Positions 46,284 to 54,125 of a DNA stretch of 64,000 nt are shown piece by piece. Source of the DNA: Rhodovulum visakhapatnamense (GTDB taxonomy: Bacteria; Pseudomonadota; Alphaproteobacteria; Rhodobacterales; Rhodobacteraceae); NCBI RefSeq assembly GCF_004365965.1, contig NZ_SOEB01000006.1:62001-126000 (forward strand). The letters are read 5' to 3'. The position numbers were made by a program, and so were the translations under genes. Numbering within the stretch: position 1 is the first letter of the stretch; each line of letters begins with the position of its first letter. The notes beneath the pieces are model-generated. The model saw nothing but the letters and a program-made list of their open reading frames with translations. It was not told the DNA's origin and ran no database searches.

Positions 46284-47447
46284 ATGAAGGACGTGACCGA
46301 GTTCGACGGGCTCGAGGTGGGCTATGACATTCCGGCCCTGCCGGGCATGGCCGAGGCCGAGATCCAGACGCCTTGTCTGGTGCTCGATCTCGACGCGCTC
46401 GAGCGCAACATCCAGAAGATGGGCGACTGGGCCAGGGCGCACGGGATGCGTCACCGCGTCCATGGCAAGATGCACAAGTCGGTAGACGTCGCCAGGCTGC
46501 AGGAGCGGCTCGGAGGGGCTTGCGGGGTCTGCTGCCAGAAGGTGTCGGAGGCCGAGGCGTTTGCGCGGGGCGGGATCAAGGACGTGCTGGTCTCGAACCA
46601 GGTGCGTGATCCTGCCAAGATCGACCGGCTGGCACGGCTGCCGAAGCTGGGGGCGCGGACGCTCGTCTGCGTCGATGACCCGGCGAACGTGGCCGAACTG
46701 TCCGAGGCGGCTGAGCGGCACGGCACCGAGATCGAATGCCTGGTCGAGATCGACTGCGGCGCCGGGCGTTGCGGGGTGACGGAAACTGCGGATGTCGTCG
46801 CCATCGCCAAGGCCATCGACGCCGCGCCGGGCCTGCGCTTTGCCGGGCTGCAAGCCTATCAGGGTGCGATGCAGCATCTCGATTCCTATTTGGACCGGAA
46901 GGCCAAGATCGAGATTGCCGTGGCCATGGCACGCGAGGCGGTCGAGGCCTTGAAGGCCGAGGGGCTTGCCTGCGACATCGTCGGTGGCGGCGGCACCGGC
47001 TCCTATTATTTCGAGGGCAGCTCGGGCGTCTATAACGAGCTGCAATGTGGCTCCTACGCCTTCATGGATGCCGATTACGGCCGCATCCTCGATGCCGAGG
47101 GCAACCGGATCGACCGCGGCGAATGGGAGAACGCGCTGTTCCTGCTGACCTCGGTGATGAGCCATGCAAAGGCCGACAAGGCGATCTGCGATGCCGGGCT
47201 CAAGGCGCAATCGGTCGATAGCGGCCTGCCCGTCGTGTTCGGGCGCGAGGATGTGCGCTTTGTGAAATGCTCCGACGAACATGGGGTGATCGCGGATCCC
47301 GAGGGCGTTCTGAAGGTCGGCGACAAGCTGCGGCTGGTGCCGGGCCATTGCGATCCGACCTGCAATGTCCATGACTGGTATGTGGGGGTGCGCAACGGTA
47401 CGGTCGAATGCCTCTGGCCGGTTTCCGCGCGCGGCAAGGCCTACTGA
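46284..47447 (+). CDS. bhcC: Beta-hydroxyaspartate aldolase
   Basis: Joins glycine and glyoxylate to erythro-beta-hydroxyaspartate, the carbon-carbon bond-forming step. A fold-type III PLP protein like D-threonine aldolase, 387 residues. TPCLVLDLDALERNIQKM is the N-terminal strand; the PLP lysine is most likely K62 in HGKMHKSVDVARL; FAGLQAYQGAMQHL and GGGGTGSYYFEGSSG bind the phosphate. A metal site is likely at the C-terminal PGHCDPTCNVHDWY. It starts 93 bases after bhcB. Confidence 0.92.
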   Translation: MKDVTEFDGLEVGYDIPALPGMAEAEIQTPCLVLDLDALERNIQKMGDWARAHGMRHRVHGKMHKSVDVARLQERLGGACGVCCQKVSEAEAFARGGIKDVLVSNQVRDPAKIDRLARLPKLGARTLVCVDDPANVAELSEAAERHGTEIECLVEIDCGAGRCGVTETADVVAIAKAIDAAPGLRFAGLQAYQGAMQHLDSYLDRKAKIEIAVAMAREAVEALKAEGLACDIVGGGGTGSYYFEGSSGVYNELQCGSYAFMDADYGRILDAEGNRIDRGEWENALFLLTSVMSHAKADKAICDAGLKAQSVDSGLPVVFGREDVRFVKCSDEHGVIADPEGVLKVGDKLRLVPGHCDPTCNVHDWYVGVRNGTVECLWPVSARGKAY

Positions 47448-47472
47448 CTGGCGTCTCGGGGCCTCCGGGCCC

Positions 47473-47493
47473 CGATTTTTCTGCGAAAAATCG
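47473..47493 (+). repeat. AT-rich hairpin between bhcC and bhcD
   Basis: CGATTTTT and AAAAATCG form an 8-bp stem around CTGCG, 26 bases after the bhcC stop and 12 bases before the bhcD start. It may partly terminate or stabilise the mRNA so that bhcD is made in a different amount from bhcABC. It resembles the two hairpins at 42972-43032. Confidence 0.6.
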
Positions 47494-47505
47494 TGCAGGG
47501 GTAAG

Positions 47506-48471
47506 ATGTTTGTCGTTCCGGAAAGCGAAATTGCTGGGCTCGTGTCAGCCGCTCAATGCTTCGAGGCGGTCGAGGCCGTCTTTTCTGCCATGGCCCGCAA
47601 TGAGGCCTGTAATTTCCCGGTGATCCGCGAGGCGATCGGCCATGCCGACGCGCTTTACGGCTTCAAGTCGGGCTTTGATCGTGCCGGCAAGGTGCTGGGG
47701 CTCAAGTCGGGCGGCTACTGGCCCGGCAACGCTGAAAGGGGGCTGACCAACCATCAGTCGACCGTGGTGCTGTTCGACCCCGATACCGGCCGGCCCGCGG
47801 CTCTGGTCGGCGGCAACCTGTTGACCGCGCTGCGCACGGCGGCGGCCTCGGCGGTTTCGATCCGCCACCTGGCACGCAGCGGCTCGCGCGTTCTGGGCCT
47901 CCTGGGCGCGGGCCATCAGTCGGCCTTCCAGATGCGCGCCGCCGTCGCCGAGCGCCCCTTCGAGAAGGTGATCGGCTGGAACTATCATCCCGAGATGCTG
48001 CCCCGGCTGGCCGAGACTGCGGCCGGGCTCGGCTTGCCCTTCGAGGCGGTCTCGCTGGAAGACCTCGGCGCGCAGGCCGATGTCATCGTCACGATCTCGT
48101 CTTCCTTCTCGGCCCAGCTCATGGATGCCCATGTCCGACCGGGTACGCATCTGGCCTGCATGGGCACCGACACCAAGGGCAAGCAGGAAATCGATGCGGC
48201 GATCTTCGCCCGCGCCAGGGTCTTCACCGACGAGGTGGCGCAGTCGGTCGAGATCGGCGAGGCCCAGCATGCGGTCGCGGTCGGGCTGATCGGCGCGGGC
48301 GACATCGTCCAGATCGGCGAGGTCATCAATGGCACCGCGCCGGGGCGCCAGTCCGAGGACGACATCACGCTTTTCGACGGCACCGGCGTCGGGTTGCAGG
48401 ATCTGGCGGTGGCGGCCCGGGCGGTCGCAGCGGCCCGGGCCAAGGGCGTGGCAGTCGAGGTCGATCTTTGA
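47506..48471 (+). CDS. bhcD: Iminosuccinate reductase
   Basis: Reduces iminosuccinate to aspartate, closing the beta-hydroxyaspartate cycle and regenerating the amino donor. A member of the ornithine cyclodeaminase/mu-crystallin family, 321 residues. The start at 47506 follows AGGGG. The Rossmann nucleotide-binding motif is VLGLLGAGHQSAFQMRA (about residues 129-145). VGGNLLTALRTAAASAVSIR just before it is family-typical. Unlike true ornithine cyclodeaminase it sits with bhcABC, which fixes the function. The znuA gene ends 24 bases away on the other strand. Confidence 0.92.
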   Translation: MFVVPESEIAGLVSAAQCFEAVEAVFSAMARNEACNFPVIREAIGHADALYGFKSGFDRAGKVLGLKSGGYWPGNAERGLTNHQSTVVLFDPDTGRPAALVGGNLLTALRTAAASAVSIRHLARSGSRVLGLLGAGHQSAFQMRAAVAERPFEKVIGWNYHPEMLPRLAETAAGLGLPFEAVSLEDLGAQADVIVTISSSFSAQLMDAHVRPGTHLACMGTDTKGKQEIDAAIFARARVFTDEVAQSVEIGEAQHAVAVGLIGAGDIVQIGEVINGTAPGRQSEDDITLFDGTGVGLQDLAVAARAVAAARAKGVAVEVDL

Positions 48472-48495
48472 CCTGCGTCCCCGCGCGGTCGGGAC

Positions 48496-49491
48496 TCAGC
48501 CGTCCGAGCCGGTGACGCAGTCGGCGATGGTCCGGGCGAGGCCCGTCAGCAGAGCGGGGTAGAGATCGGGGCCGTAGGCGAGCGTGCTGCCCGACGGATC
48601 TAGCGGCGCGCCCACCCGCACATCGGTGCCCTCGGCGATGGCCTCGGCATAGGCCGGGTCGTGCTGGGCCTCGGGGAAGAGACAGGCGACGCCGTCGGCG
48701 CGCAGCTCGTCCCGCAGCCCGGTCAGCCGGGCAGCCCCCGGATCGGCGGCATCGCCCATGGCGATGGACCCGGCCACGCTCAGCCCGAAATGCTCGGCGA
48801 AATAGCCGTAAGCGTCATGGAAGACCATGATCGGCCGGTCGCCCACCGGGGCCAGCACTTGCCGCGCCTCGGTTTCGGTTGTCGCGATCCGGTCGAGCGC
48901 AGACCGCGCATTCGCCTCGTAGACCGCAGTGTTGTCGGGGTCGGCCTCGGCCAGGGCGCCGCTGATCCGAAGCACCCAGACCCGGGCGTTCTCGGGATCG
49001 AGCCAGGCATGGGGGTCGGTGCCTTCGTGATGGTGATGCTCTTCCTCGGCGGCGTGATCGTCCGCGTCGTGATCCGCGTCCGGCGCGGCGGCCCCATGAT
49101 GCTGATCTTCGGCATCGGCCTCGCCCTCATGGTCATGATCGTGCCCGTCCGGCGTGCCGTAGCTGCGCCGGTAGGTGCCCGGGGCCTCGATCAGAGCGAC
49201 GGCCTGCGCGTCGGGGCCGAGCCCCTTGAGCGCGCGGTCGAGCCAGGGCGTCAGCTGCGGGCCGACCCAGAACACCAGACCGGCCTCGCTGATCGCGCGG
49301 GCCTGCGAGGGCTTCAGCTGGAAGTGATGCGGGTCGCCGCCTTGGTCCAGCAGGATCTCGGGGCGGCCCAGATCGCCCATCACCGCGGCCACCAGGGACT
49401 GGACCGGGGGAATGTCGGTCACCACACGCGGCGGCTGGGCGCTCGCAGGGGCGGCGAGGGCCAGAAAAACAGGAAAAAACAGGGGGCGCAT
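48496..49491 (-). CDS. znuA: Zinc ABC transporter, substrate-binding protein
   Basis: Periplasmic protein capturing Zn(II) for ZnuBC. The start at 49491 follows AAGGAG; residues 1-18 form a signal peptide ending PASA. 331 residues. A His/Asp/Glu-rich loop at about 115-165 (DGHDHDHEGEADAEDQHH, then EEEHHHHEGTDPHAW) is the metal-scavenging loop typical of high-affinity ZnuA. His residues of the binding cleft are in GGDPHHFQLKPSQA, DPHAWLDPENAR and MVFHDAYGYF. It is divergent from zur with a palindrome between, and faces bhcD tail to tail. Confidence 0.95.
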   Translation of the reverse strand: MRPLFFPVFLALAAPASAQPPRVVTDIPPVQSLVAAVMGDLGRPEILLDQGGDPHHFQLKPSQARAISEAGLVFWVGPQLTPWLDRALKGLGPDAQAVALIEAPGTYRRSYGTPDGHDHDHEGEADAEDQHHGAAAPDADHDADDHAAEEEHHHHEGTDPHAWLDPENARVWVLRISGALAEADPDNTAVYEANARSALDRIATTETEARQVLAPVGDRPIMVFHDAYGYFAEHFGLSVAGSIAMGDAADPGAARLTGLRDELRADGVACLFPEAQHDPAYAEAIAEGTDVRVGAPLDPSGSTLAYGPDLYPALLTGLARTIADCVTGSDG

Positions 49492-49541
49492 GGACCGACT
49501 CCTTCGAAATGGCGCTTGCGGAAGGTGCTCGGGAATGAATA

Positions 49542-49556
49542 TGTTATAAAATAACA
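49542..49556. promoter_or_regulatory. Zur-box candidate between znuA and zur
   Basis: TGTTATAAAATAACA is a perfect inverted repeat with 6-bp arms and a 3-base centre, the TGTTAT...ATAACA shape described for alphaproteobacterial Zur sites. It lies 51 bases upstream of znuA and 17 upstream of zur, so one Zur dimer could repress both arms under zinc sufficiency. Confidence 0.8.
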
Positions 49557-49572
49557 AGTCAAGAGGGTCCGG

Positions 49573-50061
49573 ATGAGAATCGATGCCGAGCGGGTGTTTT
49601 CCGCCCATGACCATGCCGCCTGCCGCCGGGCGACGCTGGAGCGGGCCGAGGAAATCGTCGCGGCCGAAGGGTTGCGCCTGACCCCGGTGCGCCGACGCAC
49701 TCTCGAGATCCTGCTTGAATCGCATCAGGCGCTCGGCGCCTATGAGGTGCTCGACCGGCTGGTCGCGGCGGGCTTCGCGCGCCAACCGCCGGTGGCCTAT
49801 CGGGCGCTCGATTTTCTGGTCGATCACGGGCTCGTGCACCGGATCCGGCGGCTCAACGCGTTTGCGGCGTGCATGCGCCCGGGCGAGCCGCACCGCCCGG
49901 CCTTTCTGATCTGCGACACCTGCCAGGCCGTGGCTGAGGCGCCGGGCACGGGCGTCGCCGACGCGATGCTCGCGGCAGCCGGTGCGGTCGGGTTCGAGAT
50001 CGAGCGGATGAGCCTCGAGGCTGTCGGCCGCTGCCCCGCCTGCCGCGAGGCGCGGGCATGA
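49573..50061 (+). CDS. zur: Zinc uptake regulator Zur
   Basis: Fur-family zinc-responsive repressor, 162 residues. The HTH is in LRLTPVRRRTLEILLESHQA and QPPVAYRALDFLVDHGLVHRI. The Fur-family structural zinc Cys pairs are present: ICDTCQAV and RCPACREA. An N-terminal AHDHAACRR adds metal ligands, as in Zur. It starts the operon zur-znuC-znuB; its stop overlaps the znuC start (ATGA). It is probably autoregulated at the palindrome 17 bases upstream of its start. Confidence 0.94.
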   Translation: MRIDAERVFSAHDHAACRRATLERAEEIVAAEGLRLTPVRRRTLEILLESHQALGAYEVLDRLVAAGFARQPPVAYRALDFLVDHGLVHRIRRLNAFAACMRPGEPHRPAFLICDTCQAVAEAPGTGVADAMLAAAGAVGFEIERMSLEAVGRCPACREARA

Positions 50062-50846
50062 CGCTGGTCGCCGCGCGCGGCCTGACAGTGCGCTATGGCG
50101 GTGTCGCCGCCCTGACCGGGGTCGATTTCGAGATCGGCGCGGGCGAGATCGTCACGCTTGTCGGGCCGAACGGGTCGGGCAAGTCGACGCTGCTGAGGGC
50201 TGTGCTGGGCGCGGTCCGGCCGACGGCGGGCGCCGTCACCCGGCGACCTGGGCTCCGGATCGGCTATGTGCCGCAAAAGCTGGCCGTCGACGACCGCATG
50301 CCGCTGACGGTCCGCCGCTTCCTGTCGTTGCCCGAGAGGCACGGGGCGGCCGAGGTCGCGGCGATGCTTGATCGGGTCGGCGCGGCCGGGCTTGAGACCC
50401 GGCAACTGACCGCGCTGTCGGGCGGGCAGTTCCAGCGGGTGCTGCTGGCCCGCGCGCTGCTGGGCGGGCCAGAACTTCTGATCCTCGACGAGGCGACGCA
50501 GGGGCTCGACCAGCCGGGCACCGCGGCCTTCTACCAGCTGATCGTCGATCTTCGGCGCGAGACCGGTACAGCGGTGCTGATGGTCAGCCACGATCTGCAT
50601 GTGGTGATGAGCGCGACAGACCGGGTGCTGTGCCTCAACGGTCATGTCTGCTGTCAGGGCCAACCCTATGTGGTGACCGCCGCGCCCGAATACCGGGCGC
50701 TGTTCGGCCATGGCACCCATGGCACGATGGCGCTTTATCAGCACGAACACGATCATGCCCATGACGGCTGCGGACACGACGCGGCGGCCGGGGCCGAGGC
50801 GCATCCCCATGCCCAGGGCGCAAAACCGGAGGCGGCCGATGCTTGA
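50058..50846 (+). CDS. znuC: Zinc ABC transporter ATPase
   Basis: ATPase driving ZnuB, 262 residues. Walker A is VGPNGSGKST (about residues 35-44), the signature LSGGQFQR near 122 and Walker B LLILDEATQGLD near 142. The tail (from about residue 222) is His-rich: HEHDHAHDGCGHDAA and AEAHPHAQG, usual for ZnuC and probably zinc-sensing or buffering. Its start overlaps zur, and its end overlaps the znuB start. Confidence 0.95.
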   Translation: MTLVAARGLTVRYGGVAALTGVDFEIGAGEIVTLVGPNGSGKSTLLRAVLGAVRPTAGAVTRRPGLRIGYVPQKLAVDDRMPLTVRRFLSLPERHGAAEVAAMLDRVGAAGLETRQLTALSGGQFQRVLLARALLGGPELLILDEATQGLDQPGTAAFYQLIVDLRRETGTAVLMVSHDLHVVMSATDRVLCLNGHVCCQGQPYVVTAAPEYRALFGHGTHGTMALYQHEHDHAHDGCGHDAAAGAEAHPHAQGAKPEAADA

Positions 50847-51624
50847 CGATTTTCTGGTGCGGGCCGCGCTGGCGGGGATCGCAGTCGCGCTGGCGGCCGG
50901 GCCGCTGGGGGCCTTCGTGGTCTGGCGGCGGATGGCCTATTTCGGCGAGGCCACGGCCCATGCCGCAATCCTGGGCGTGGCCATCGCGCTGGGCTTTTCG
51001 ATCTCGATCTTCGCGGGCACGCTGGGGGCCGCGCTGGCCATGGCGCTGGCCGTGACCTCGCTGTCTGGGCGGAGGCTTGCCATGGATACCGCGCTGGGGG
51101 TTGCCGCCCATGCGGCGCTGGCGGTCGGTCTGGTCTCGGTGTCGTTTCTCAGCGGGGTCCGGGTCGATCTTTCGGCTTACCTCTTCGGCGACATCCTGGC
51201 GGTCGGCCGCACCGATCTGGCGGTGATCTGGGCGGGGGCGCTGGCAGTGGTGGCGCTGATCGGCTGGCGCTGGAGGGCGCTTCTGACGGTTACGGTCAGC
51301 GAGGAACTGGCGGCGGCCTCGGGGATCGATCCGGGGCGCGAGCGGCTGGTGCTGACGGTCGCGCTGGCGCTGGTGGTCGCGGTGGCGATCCAGGTGGTGG
51401 GGGCGCTTCTGATCGTGGCAATGCTGATCGTCCCGGCCGCCGCCGCCCGGCCCTGGGCGCGCACCCCCGAGGCGATGGCGCTGATCGCCTCGGGCATCGG
51501 CGCGGCCGCGGCCCTGGCCGGGCTTTGGGGATCGTACCAGTTCGACACGCCCGCCGGACCCAGCATCGTGGTCGCGGCAAGCTGTGCCTTCGCGCTCAGC
51601 CTGGCCGCCCCCCGGCGGGGCTGA
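50839..51624 (+). CDS. znuB: Zinc ABC transporter permease
   Basis: Inner-membrane permease of the metal ABC-3 family, 261 residues, about eight hydrophobic segments. Features include GAFVVWRRMAYFGEATAHAA near residue 23, typical of ZnuB/MntB, and AMDTALGVAAHAALA. The ATG at 50839 lies inside the end of znuC, so the two are translationally coupled. It is convergent with the TehA-like gene, 5 bases away. Confidence 0.95.
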   Translation: MLDDFLVRAALAGIAVALAAGPLGAFVVWRRMAYFGEATAHAAILGVAIALGFSISIFAGTLGAALAMALAVTSLSGRRLAMDTALGVAAHAALAVGLVSVSFLSGVRVDLSAYLFGDILAVGRTDLAVIWAGALAVVALIGWRWRALLTVTVSEELAAASGIDPGRERLVLTVALALVVAVAIQVVGALLIVAMLIVPAAAARPWARTPEAMALIASGIGAAAALAGLWGSYQFDTPAGPSIVVAASCAFALSLAAPRRG

Positions 51625-51629
51625 GGCCC

Positions 51630-52613
51630 CTATTCCGGCTGGCAGATCTCGTTCCGGGCAATCGCCAGCAGCGTACGCCCGACCAGCCCCGCGATCACCA
51701 GGCTGAGAAAGGCCAGAAGCCCGCCGCCCAGCCACAGATGGACGGCCGAGCCGGTGGTGGTCGCGTACAGGAACGTGGCGATGGTCAGCGCGGCCAGCGG
51801 GAAAGAGAGCGCCCAGAAGGACAGCGCGAAGGGCAGGCGCAGGATGCGCGGCAGCTGCGTCGCCACGATCAGCGCGAAGACATAGGCGGCGTTGAGAAAG
51901 AACATCGCCAGCGAGTCTAGTCCGCCATTCAGTCGCATCCACGAGATGAAGCCGACGGCGGGGGGCGCGATCAGGATCACCAGTGTCGGCTGCAACCGGC
52001 TGGGCAGCGGATCGTGAAAGGTCAGCCGGTTCATGACCATCGTCAGCAGCACGATCCAGAACAGCGCACCGCCCGAGAAGAAGAGCCACGAGATATCCGG
52101 GTGGCCCAGCGGCACGCCCGCGATGGGCACCAGGATGTTGCCGACCGGCGGGATGAACCAGGCGGCGTTCAGGTGGATCGGCTGGAAGGGACGGTGCCCG
52201 ATCCAGTCGGCGATCACCAGAAGCGACAAGAGCCCCTGCAGCGCGGTCCCTGCGATCCAGACCGGCTCGGCCAGCGCGGGGTACTGGCCCAGCAACGCCA
52301 CCGACAGCAGGATCAGCGAGATCGAGGCGGTAGGAAAAAAGGCCAGCCGAACCGGGTGATGCCATTCGGCCGCGGCCATCGGGAAGCGCGTCAGAAGCTT
52401 TGTCGCATAAAGCGCCGCGACCGCGGCCAAGAGCGCCGAAGAGGCAAAGAGCAGGTAATGCGAGACGGGGAGGGTCAGCCCCAGCGCCTGTTCGCCCGCA
52501 TGCCAGGCCAGTGTCAGCCCCATCATCCCCATGACCGTGGCGAAGAAGGTGACGGGAAAATGCGCAAGCCGGCTTTCGTGGCTGCCCGGCTGGGTTTCTG
52601 CGGTCGTGCTCAT
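51630..52613 (-). CDS. TehA/SLAC1-family (TDT) transporter
   Basis: A ten-helix membrane protein of the tellurite-resistance/dicarboxylate transporter family, which includes anion channels and sulfite exporters. The start at 52613 follows CAGGAGG and gives 327 residues; 13 further codons upstream are open but less well placed. SRLAHFPVTFFATVMGMMGL at the N-terminus, PVGNILVPIAGV and FALSFWALSFPLAALTIATF are family signatures. The substrate is unknown. A 21-bp dyad lies 85 bases upstream. In E. coli, teh genes belong to the NsrR regulon, and an NsrR-like gene sits 7 kb away. Confidence 0.85.
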   Translation of the reverse strand: MSTTAETQPGSHESRLAHFPVTFFATVMGMMGLTLAWHAGEQALGLTLPVSHYLLFASSALLAAVAALYATKLLTRFPMAAAEWHHPVRLAFFPTASISLILLSVALLGQYPALAEPVWIAGTALQGLLSLLVIADWIGHRPFQPIHLNAAWFIPPVGNILVPIAGVPLGHPDISWLFFSGGALFWIVLLTMVMNRLTFHDPLPSRLQPTLVILIAPPAVGFISWMRLNGGLDSLAMFFLNAAYVFALIVATQLPRILRLPFALSFWALSFPLAALTIATFLYATTTGSAVHLWLGGGLLAFLSLVIAGLVGRTLLAIARNEICQPE

Positions 52614-52697
52614 GTCGGTCGCGCCTCCTGTGCGGCTTTGGTCCCAAGACATGCAAGAAAGTGCATGTGTCCTGCGCCATATAGGGCCGACTCAAAT

Positions 52698-52718
52698 AAG
52701 ATGTCAAAGACTCATCTT
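52698..52718. promoter_or_regulatory. AAGATG-N9-CATCTT palindrome upstream of the TehA-like gene
   Basis: Two perfect 6-base half-sites, AAGATG and CATCTT, separated by 9 bases, in a low-GC patch. The half-sites equal the outer ends of the E. coli NsrR consensus, whose spacing is 11 instead of 9. It is placed as an operator for the minus-strand transporter. The regulator is not proven. Confidence 0.45.
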
Positions 52719-52756
52719 TAAGGCTGCCATAGTCCGGCCGGACCCGAGGGGCATGG

Positions 52757-52785
52757 AAAAGGCCCGCGCCGGGGGCACGGGCCTT
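52757..52785 (-). terminator. cyd operon terminator
   Basis: On the minus strand an 8-bp stem (AAGGCCCG / CGGGCCTT) with an 11-base loop is followed by TTTTCC, 41 bases past the cydX stop. A likely intrinsic terminator closing cydABX. Confidence 0.75.
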
Positions 52786-52826
52786 GCAGGGTCGGGGCAG
52801 GGCCCCGGTTCAGGACGGCGACCGGC

Positions 52827-52952
52827 CTAGCGGTCGTGGCGCGGCTTGCCGTCCATCATGGTGCGATCCGCGTTCAGCTCCAGCCACATCGCGTTGACGA
52901 CGGCGAAGAGCGCGGCCAGCGGCAGGCCGAGAATCCAGGCGAAATACCACAT
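52827..52952 (-). CDS. cydX: Cytochrome bd small subunit CydX
   Basis: A 41-residue single-helix subunit that stabilises the haems of cytochrome bd. It reads MWYFAWILGLPLAALFAVVN, then AMWLELNADR and a short basic tail, matching the CydX/YbgT pattern (WYFxWILG ... AMWxE). The ATG at 52952 follows AAAGGAG with good spacing, 15 bases after the cydB stop. It is the last gene before the operon terminator. Confidence 0.93.
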   Translation of the reverse strand: MWYFAWILGLPLAALFAVVNAMWLELNADRTMMDGKPRHDR

Positions 52953-52967
52953 CTTCGGGCTCCTTTC

Positions 52968-54119
52968 TCAGTAGACCGAGTCGCTTTTGTCGACCACGTC
53001 CGAGGCCGTGACCTTGCCCCAGAGCACCTTGTAGACCCAGGCGGTGTAGGCCAGGATCAGCGGCACGAAGATCACCGCCGAGACCAGCATCACGAACAGC
53101 GTCAGATGCGAGGACGAGCTGTCCCAGACCGTCAGCGACGAGTTGGGGTCGATGCTGGACGGCAGGATGAACGGGAACATGGTCAGCCCGACCGAAGCGA
53201 TGATGCCGAGGATCGACAGTTTCGAGGCCAGCATGGTCCAGCCCTCCTTGTCGGTCCTGAAGCCGAGGAAGGCCAGCGCCGCGCCAAGGATCCCCAGCGC
53301 CGGGGCGACGACGATCCAGGGCCGCGCCTCATAGGCCGCCATCCAGGACCCGCCCCGGACGACCTCGTTCATCAGCGGGTTCGACGGTCCGTCGGTCGCG
53401 ACCGCGCCCGCAAAGCTGTAGGCGTCGATCCCGCCCGCAAGCCAGAGGCCGGCCAGCGCATAGGTCAGGATGGTGGCAATGGCCGCCCAGGCGCCGAAGG
53501 TCCGCGCGCGGTCGGCCACCATGCCCTCGGTCTTGAGCTGCAGCCAGGCCGCGCCATGCATCACCAGCATCGAGACCGACACCAGCCCGGCCAGGATCGC
53601 ATAGGGGTTCAGAAGCCCGAAGAACGAGCCCTCATAGATCGACATGAGGTCCTCGGTCAGCCGGAACGGCACGCCCTGAAGGACGTTGCCCACGGCGACG
53701 CCGAAGACCAGCGCAGGCACGAAGCCGCCCACGAAAAGCGCCCAGTCCCAGGCCGCGCGCCAGCGTTCGTCCTCGCGCTTCGAACGGTACTTGAAGCCCA
53801 CCGGGCGCAGGATCAGCGCGGCGAGGATCAGGAACATCGCGATGTAGAAGCCCGAGAAGCTGACCGCGTAAAGCGGCGGCCAGGCAGCGAAGATGGCGCC
53901 GCCGCCCAGGATGAACCAGACCTGGTTGCCTTCCCAGACCGGGCCGACGGTGTTGATCGCCACCCGCCGTTCGATATCGGTCCGGGCGACGAAGGGCAGC
54001 AGTGTGCCGACCCCCAGATCGAAGCCGTCGGTCAGCGCAAAGCCGATCAGCAGGACGCCCAGAAGCCCCCACCAGATCACCCGAAGGATCTCGAAATCCA
54101 CGAATTCATGCAGGATCAT
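52968..54119 (-). CDS. cydB: Cytochrome bd ubiquinol oxidase subunit II
   Basis: Membrane subunit paired with CydA, 383 residues, eight to nine hydrophobic helices. It begins MILHEFVDFEILRVIWWGLL, with the family segments GFALTDGFDLGVGTLLPFVA and GPVWEGNQVWFILGGGAIFA. It starts 6 bases after the cydA stop, so it is co-translated with it. Confidence 0.97.
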   Translation of the reverse strand: MILHEFVDFEILRVIWWGLLGVLLIGFALTDGFDLGVGTLLPFVARTDIERRVAINTVGPVWEGNQVWFILGGGAIFAAWPPLYAVSFSGFYIAMFLILAALILRPVGFKYRSKREDERWRAAWDWALFVGGFVPALVFGVAVGNVLQGVPFRLTEDLMSIYEGSFFGLLNPYAILAGLVSVSMLVMHGAAWLQLKTEGMVADRARTFGAWAAIATILTYALAGLWLAGGIDAYSFAGAVATDGPSNPLMNEVVRGGSWMAAYEARPWIVVAPALGILGAALAFLGFRTDKEGWTMLASKLSILGIIASVGLTMFPFILPSSIDPNSSLTVWDSSSSHLTLFVMLVSAVIFVPLILAYTAWVYKVLWGKVTASDVVDKSDSVY

Positions 54120-54125
54120 GGGTCT

